Origin: Sambucus nigra
Taxonomy: Eukaryota; Streptophyta; Magnoliopsida; Dipsacales; Adoxaceae
NCBI GenBank assembly: GCA_949130495.1
Contig: OX422207.1
Span: forward strand, 369,479,868-369,543,867
Direction: 5' to 3'
Length of the DNA stretch: 64,000 bases
In this document: positions 59,722 to 64,000 of the stretch, one piece after another
Layout of the letters: the number at the start of each line of letters is the position of its first letter
How positions within the stretch are numbered: position 1 is the stretch's first letter
Translations under genes and position numbers: made by a program
The notes under the pieces: model-generated
What the model saw: only the letters and a program-made list of their open reading frames with translations
What the model was told of the DNA's origin: nothing
Databases searched by the model: none

Positions 59722-60712
59722 TGTAACACCCGATAATTTTGAGGACTAAATATTTAACTATTTTTAGGAGTTATAAAAATATTTAAATTGGAAAAACTTA
59801 AATTCATGAGTTGGAGAATTTATTTGAGTGAGCCGAATCAATTATAATTGGCGACTTTAAGTTTAATTATTCGAATTAATGTGTGTCACATTTTGGGGTC
59901 CAAATGTGGATATGTCAAAAAGTATTTCGGATGGCGATTCCGAGTGCGCGGTAGCACCCGGATGGGTTGAGATAGTCAGGAAAGAGTACTCGGGGGTAGT
60001 AGTTGGGTCTCGAGGTATTTTTGGGCATAGCCAGGCCCACACGGGTGAGTTGGGCCATTTTAATTGGCCCAGATGGCCAAAAATGGGATTAAGGTTTTTA
60101 AACCTAATTGAGAGAATAGGGAATGGTAGTCAACACAAATTCTAAGCCTAGGGATTGAGAGAAAATTGGGGAAAGCAAATCAAGAGCCAAATTGGGGATT
60201 TTGGAGCAAAATGAAGGGACTACACCAACGGATCAGACACTACGAACAATTCCAGGCAAGTGGTTAACTGTTGTGATTTCTGAATTTAAGATAATCAATT
60301 CATATCATAGTGATGTGTAAATCAAAATTTTATTTTGGGTGTGTAACCAAAATTTAAATTGGGTTCTTGGAAATTGATATACCTTAAGGGAATTTAGGGT
60401 GAGATTGATTGTGTTCATGATCCTAGAATGTAGAGTAATGAATCGTATGTTAAAACTAGTAAGAGTAAATGGTTAATTGCTAATAGTATGAATGAAATTC
60501 GTATTGGGGATTTGAAGCCCGGATAATACCCAAATCGGGAAAACCTTGGAATTTATGGATATTGATGATTAATTAGGGTCTGTGGGATGTTAGGACGCTT
60601 ATATCATATGGAGGATATGTGATTTGTGTTTGGGTAAGGGCTTAGATTGAGAATCAAAGATTTAAGTTTCGTCCATGGCCGACACTGGCTGGAGAGGACG
60701 AATACTGGAACA

Positions 60713-60749
60713 ATCGATCGACCAACCCAGGGGCCTCGATCGATCGACC
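60713..60749 (+). promoter_or_regulatory. TCGATCGACC cluster in LTR-C
   Basis: Two copies of AATCGATCGACCAACCCAGG / TCGATCGATCGACCAACCC about 25 bp apart, roughly 35 bp upstream of the TATA box. Confidence 0.45.
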
Positions 60750-60781
60750 AACCCAGGATCTGGGCAGTTCGGCCAGTTTGT

Positions 60782-60789
60782 TATATAAA
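60782..60789 (+). promoter_or_regulatory. TATA box of LTR-C
   Basis: TATATAAA in GTTATATAAAGG, in the same place as in LTR-B. Confidence 0.55.
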
Positions 60790-61077
60790 GGGGAATTTAG
60801 TTGAAAGATAAGTTTCATACATCAATAAGTGATAAATAACTATGAAACAAATATTCCTAGCAATTTTGGGAGAAAGTAATTGGGACTAGGATTAATTTAT
60901 GTGGGGAACTTAATGGATGTATTTGAGGATTTTTTTCCAAAATAGTGAGATACGGATCAAGTGAGCGAGTCCGGACATATTGGTCAACCGACCCCAAGGT
61001 ATTGAATTAAGTTTAGAGATAAACTAATTAATTTAGAGTCGGGATATAGACTCGGAAAATATTTAATTTCGGGCCAA

Positions 61078-61327
61078 GTGATCGAGTCCGGGTATGTTGG
61101 TAATTATAGGTAAGTATAATTGGGGAATTTATGGAAATAAATGTGTGACACGTTGTAGGCGAATATGTGAGAATGAAGTTATGAGATGTAAAATGGACCA
61201 AGTGAGTGAGTCCGGGTATGTGTTGGTAATTATAGGTAAATATAATTGGGGAATTTATGAAAATAAATGTGTGACACGTTGTAGGCGAATATGTGAGAAT
61301 GAAGTTATGAGATGTAAAATGGACCAA
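61078..61327. repeat. 124-bp direct duplication in LTR-C
   Basis: Units 61078-61201 and 61202-61327 are nearly identical (GTGA..GAGTCCGGGTATG, AATTATAGGTA, TGTGTGACACGTTGTAGGCG). They differ by a few substitutions and one TG insertion. The overlapping frames on both strands are a by-product. Confidence 0.9.
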
Positions 61328-61499
61328 GTGAGCGAGTCCGGGTATGTTGGTTAAGTGACACCAAAGTATTAAATGAATTATTGAGAGGGTAATTAATTTG
61401 AAGTTGGAACATAGACTCGGAAAGTATTAAGGTATGGGCCAAGTGAGCGAGTCCGGGGAGAATGGTTGGGTGACGCCAAGTTATTAAATTAATTGATGT

Positions 61500-62140
61500 T
61501 GTAATTAATTAATTTAGAGTCAGATTGTAGACTCGGGAAGGGTATTTATTAACTAATGTGTGAATTAATTAAATTAGAGTTGGGCCACAGACTCGGATTT
61601 GTGTTGATTAATTAATGTGTAAATTAATTATATTAGAGTCGGACCACAGACTCGGATTTGTGGTGATTAATTAATGCATAAATTAATTAAATAAGAGTCG
61701 GATTATAGACTCGGGTAGGTATTAAATTAATAGGTGTGATAATTAATTTAATATAGTCGGATTTTAGACTCAGGTAGGTATTAAATTAATAGGTGTGACA
61801 ATTAATTTAATTAGAGTCGGATTATAGACTCGGGTAGGTATTAAATTAATAGGTGTGATAATTAATTTAATTAGAGTCGGATTGTAGACTCGGGTAAGTA
61901 TTAAATTAATAAGTGTGTGAATTAATTTAATTAGAGTCGGACGATAGACTCGGGGAAGTATTAAATTAATAAGTGTGTTAATTTATTTAATTAGAGTCGG
62001 ACCATAGGCTCGGGAAAAGTATTATGTTAGTTGAGGTGTGAATTAATTATATAGAGTCGGATCATAGACTCAGGAAGATGATAAATTATTGAGTGAGAAA
62101 ATTTATTTACGTTGAGTCGGGCCACAGACTCAGGAAATTA
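61500..62140. repeat. ~60-bp tandem array in LTR-C
   Basis: About eleven units built around TTAATTAGAGTCGGATTATA and GACTCGGGTAGGTATTAAAT. LTR-B has only two comparable units (15165-15250), so the array expanded in this copy. Confidence 0.9.
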
Positions 62141-62183
62141 CAGGCACTGTGCGGGATTTTGAGTACAGGGTAAAGCCGGGGTT

Positions 62184-62184
<1 letters not shown>

Positions 62185-62223
<39 letters not shown>
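62185..62223. repeat. (TA)n microsatellite
   Basis: A TA run of about 18 units next to the tandem array in LTR-C. The surrounding GTGCG[G/A]GATTTTGAGTACA phrase occurs twice (62151 and 62250), an ~98-bp duplication that includes the run. Confidence 0.9.
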
Positions 62224-62226
<3 letters not shown>

Positions 62227-63582
62227 GTGTGATATTAAATTACAGGCAGTGTGCGAGATTTTGAGTACACGGTAAAGTCGGGGTTTATATTATATATATA
62301 CGGTGTAGTGATAGTATATATATACGTGTATATATTGTGTTTTATATTAAATATCAGTGACTAGATATTTATTCAATTTATATACTCTAATGCTATCAAG
62401 GGAGGTTGCGCGATGTGGATGAATCCCCTAGCTTGAGGAGTAGGGCGAGTATATCCCCAGGTCATAGTGTCCGCTATATATGGGTGAGGGATTTATCTCA
62501 CTTTCAGGGAAGGAATATGACTGCCTCCACTACGTTCATATTTTAGGCCAAGTTGGTGAGCGATTCCAACTTGGGGAACTAGGTTTGGTGAGCACACCTA
62601 GTGAGATAGGATTTTAGAGGGAATCATACGACGAGGGTATACTCGAAGGGATGGATATACGTATGTTATATGTGTAGACGTTTTAGTAAAGGTACGTATA
62701 TAATGGTATTCAATATTATATGCAGGTAATAATACAGTGTGTGATGTATTTACATTATATAACTTGTGACACGGTTATATGCTACTATTTAAGAAGGAAT
62801 TAATTAAGTTAATTGTGAGATAACTTATAATTCAAGAATCATTATACTCGGGTTAGAGTAGTATGGCAATGGAAAGTTATACCAGGACTAGTCGGACGGG
62901 GTAGTACAACTAGGTGGGATTAAGGTAACCGATAAGTGTGCACAATAGTGGAGGGGTGAGAATGTCCACAATGGAGTACGACACTAACTTAAATATGAAG
63001 CTCATTCATACATTTTAAATTACTGCAGTTAATTCACTTGCTAAATATTTTCAAAATGTTTTGGGTTCAAACCCTTTCTATAAAACTATTTTCAAAACCT
63101 TTTAGGTGTCCAGCCACAGGGAAGCCATGATTGATATTCTATTCCAGAGACACGGAGCTGCGGCATATGTTGATGCTAGAATGAGTTTGGATTAGACGCA
63201 TCATTCATTCATTCCTAGAGTAGGAATCTTGTATGAGTTTGAGTTTTATTTAGGGCATGTCTCCCAGACTTTCAGTTCAGTTTCAGATTAGTTTATTCCT
63301 GTTTTGGATATTTGTATTGGATTATTTCACTTTGGTGGCCGGTGGTTTATTCGGCAAATTATTTAATTAATTATTCAGTTGTGTGAATTGTTTATATTTA
63401 TTTCCGCATGTACTGTTTTGTGTAATTAAAAAGTTAAAATTGGCACCAGCTTTTGGAATACTAGGTGGTTAGTAAGTTTTAAAAAGTTTTTAACAGTGAT
63501 GGTAAGGATGATCCAACTAAGATTCCTGTTTTAATTTGGTAGAGGACTGATCACCCGGTATTTTTTTAGGCGGGGTGTCACA

Positions 63583-64000
63583 TATTTCTCACAGCATTAT
63601 TCTTGCTTTTCAGTGCTTCAACTTACTGGATTATAAATTTCTGGGAGGTAATGTAGCCATTAAATTTTATGTTTCAAAATATTTTAACACCATTAGTTGG
63701 GAATTCATTTATAAAACCTTATCTTCTTTTGGATTCAGCTCCACTTTTGTCAAATGGATTCAAGTCATTCTTCAATCTACTAAGTTATTTATCTTTTTCA
63801 ATGGCTCTCCATATGTATACTTTCATTGTTAAATAGGAGTAATGTAAGGGGATCCTCTTTCTCCCTTACTATATTACATAGCAGAAGATGTCCTTTGTAA
63901 AGCCATTTAATGTAAGGTGGATCAAGGTCTTATGAATCCCATCTCTTCTCCTAGAGGATTCACTTCTCCCTCTCACCTTATTTATACTGATGATATCATG
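63583..64000 (+). pseudogene. LINE (L1-type) reverse transcriptase, right piece (runs off the window)
   Basis: The frame continues SHSIILAFQCFNLLDYK, then GGNVAIKFYVSKYFNTISWE, FIYKTLSSFGFSSTFVKWI and LFIFFNGSPYVYF. After stops it reads GDPLSPLLYYIAEDVL and IYTDDIM. These are RT blocks of plant L1-like LINEs in order: [V/I]KxD[I/V]SKAFD (first catalytic Asp changed to Tyr), GDPLSPLLF, and the catalytic YADD box as YTDD. A shift and three stops make it inactive. Confidence 0.85.

Larger units (their letters stand above)
59722..63582 (+). repeat. LTR-C: solo LTR inserted in the LINE, perfect target duplication
   Basis: TGTAACACCCGATAATTTTG...GGCGGGGTGTCACA, flanked by TATTT (59717-59721) and TATTT (63583-63587). 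It is close kin of LTR-B; regions at 59722-60330 and 62330-63582 match LTR-B nearly continuously. It is longer (3.86 kb) because of a 60-bp tandem array and a 124-bp duplication in the middle. Confidence 0.93.

Noticed and set aside
61028..61354. Two repeat-containing frames on opposite strands
   Set aside because: They reflect the 124-bp direct duplication whose length nearly keeps frame; no protein family is suggested.

Overview
This is a repeat-dense stretch of a plant nuclear genome, most likely a flowering plant. It is AT-rich and has several long TA microsatellites. Nearly everything recognisable is transposable-element sequence of plant type: Ty3/gypsy chromovirus-like and Athila/Tat-like elements, Ty1/copia elements, an L1-type LINE, a CACTA (En/Spm) DNA transposon end and a hAT-like MITE. 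I found no convincing intact host gene, tRNA, rRNA or CRISPR. One exon-like fragment (about 16780-17103) could be a relic of a host gene.

Left part (1-11170). The window opens in the last codons of a chromovirus-type Ty3/gypsy polyprotein, followed by its 3 kb 3' LTR (353-3353). A second, related element follows. It has the end of a 5' LTR, a tRNA-Met primer site, a broken gag with a CCHC knuckle, about 1 kb of unrecognised internal sequence where pol should be, a polypurine tract and the first ~0.9 kb of a 3' LTR (3354 to ~7640). Next come the 3' non-coding region and 3' LTR of an Athila/Tat-like element (~7640-11170).

Middle part (11171-33419). This holds decayed sequence, a solo LTR with perfect 5-bp target duplications (13677-16570), a gypsy RT relic (18420-18985), a compound microsatellite, a copia-like LTR relic, a copia pre-integrase relic and a minus-strand probable solo LTR (25488-27948). 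It also holds the right part of a CACTA transposon, with a four-exon Ptta/En/Spm-type gene, palindromic subterminal repeats and a CACTA terminus at 30288.

Right part (33420-64000). A ~230-bp tandem duplication was split by a Ty1/copia element (33732-57482). That copia carries in its 5' LTR a hAT-like MITE, which in turn was split by a 10.8 kb minus-strand Athila/Tat-like element (34169-44985). In its gag it carries a second, heavily decayed copia element (45601-53282, target duplication AGTTG). Subtracting the insertions leaves a copia of about 4.8 kb, the expected size. Downstream are a minisatellite, a minus-strand LTR-like relic, and a LINE reverse transcriptase ORF interrupted by a 3.86 kb solo LTR (59722-63582, target duplication TATTT).

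The most interesting recurrent pattern is in the LTRs. Elements of unrelated families each carry their own cluster of short palindromic motifs (TCGATCGATCGA, GGACCGGTCC, CGGTCGACCG, CTCGTTCGAACGAG or GTCACGGT/ACCGTGAC), usually a short distance upstream of a TATA-like box. The Athila/Tat-like element uses the same motif plus a TATAAATA box again inside the element, upstream of its extra ORF. This looks like a U3 enhancer module and a second internal promoter. Both are inferences from sequence pattern only.
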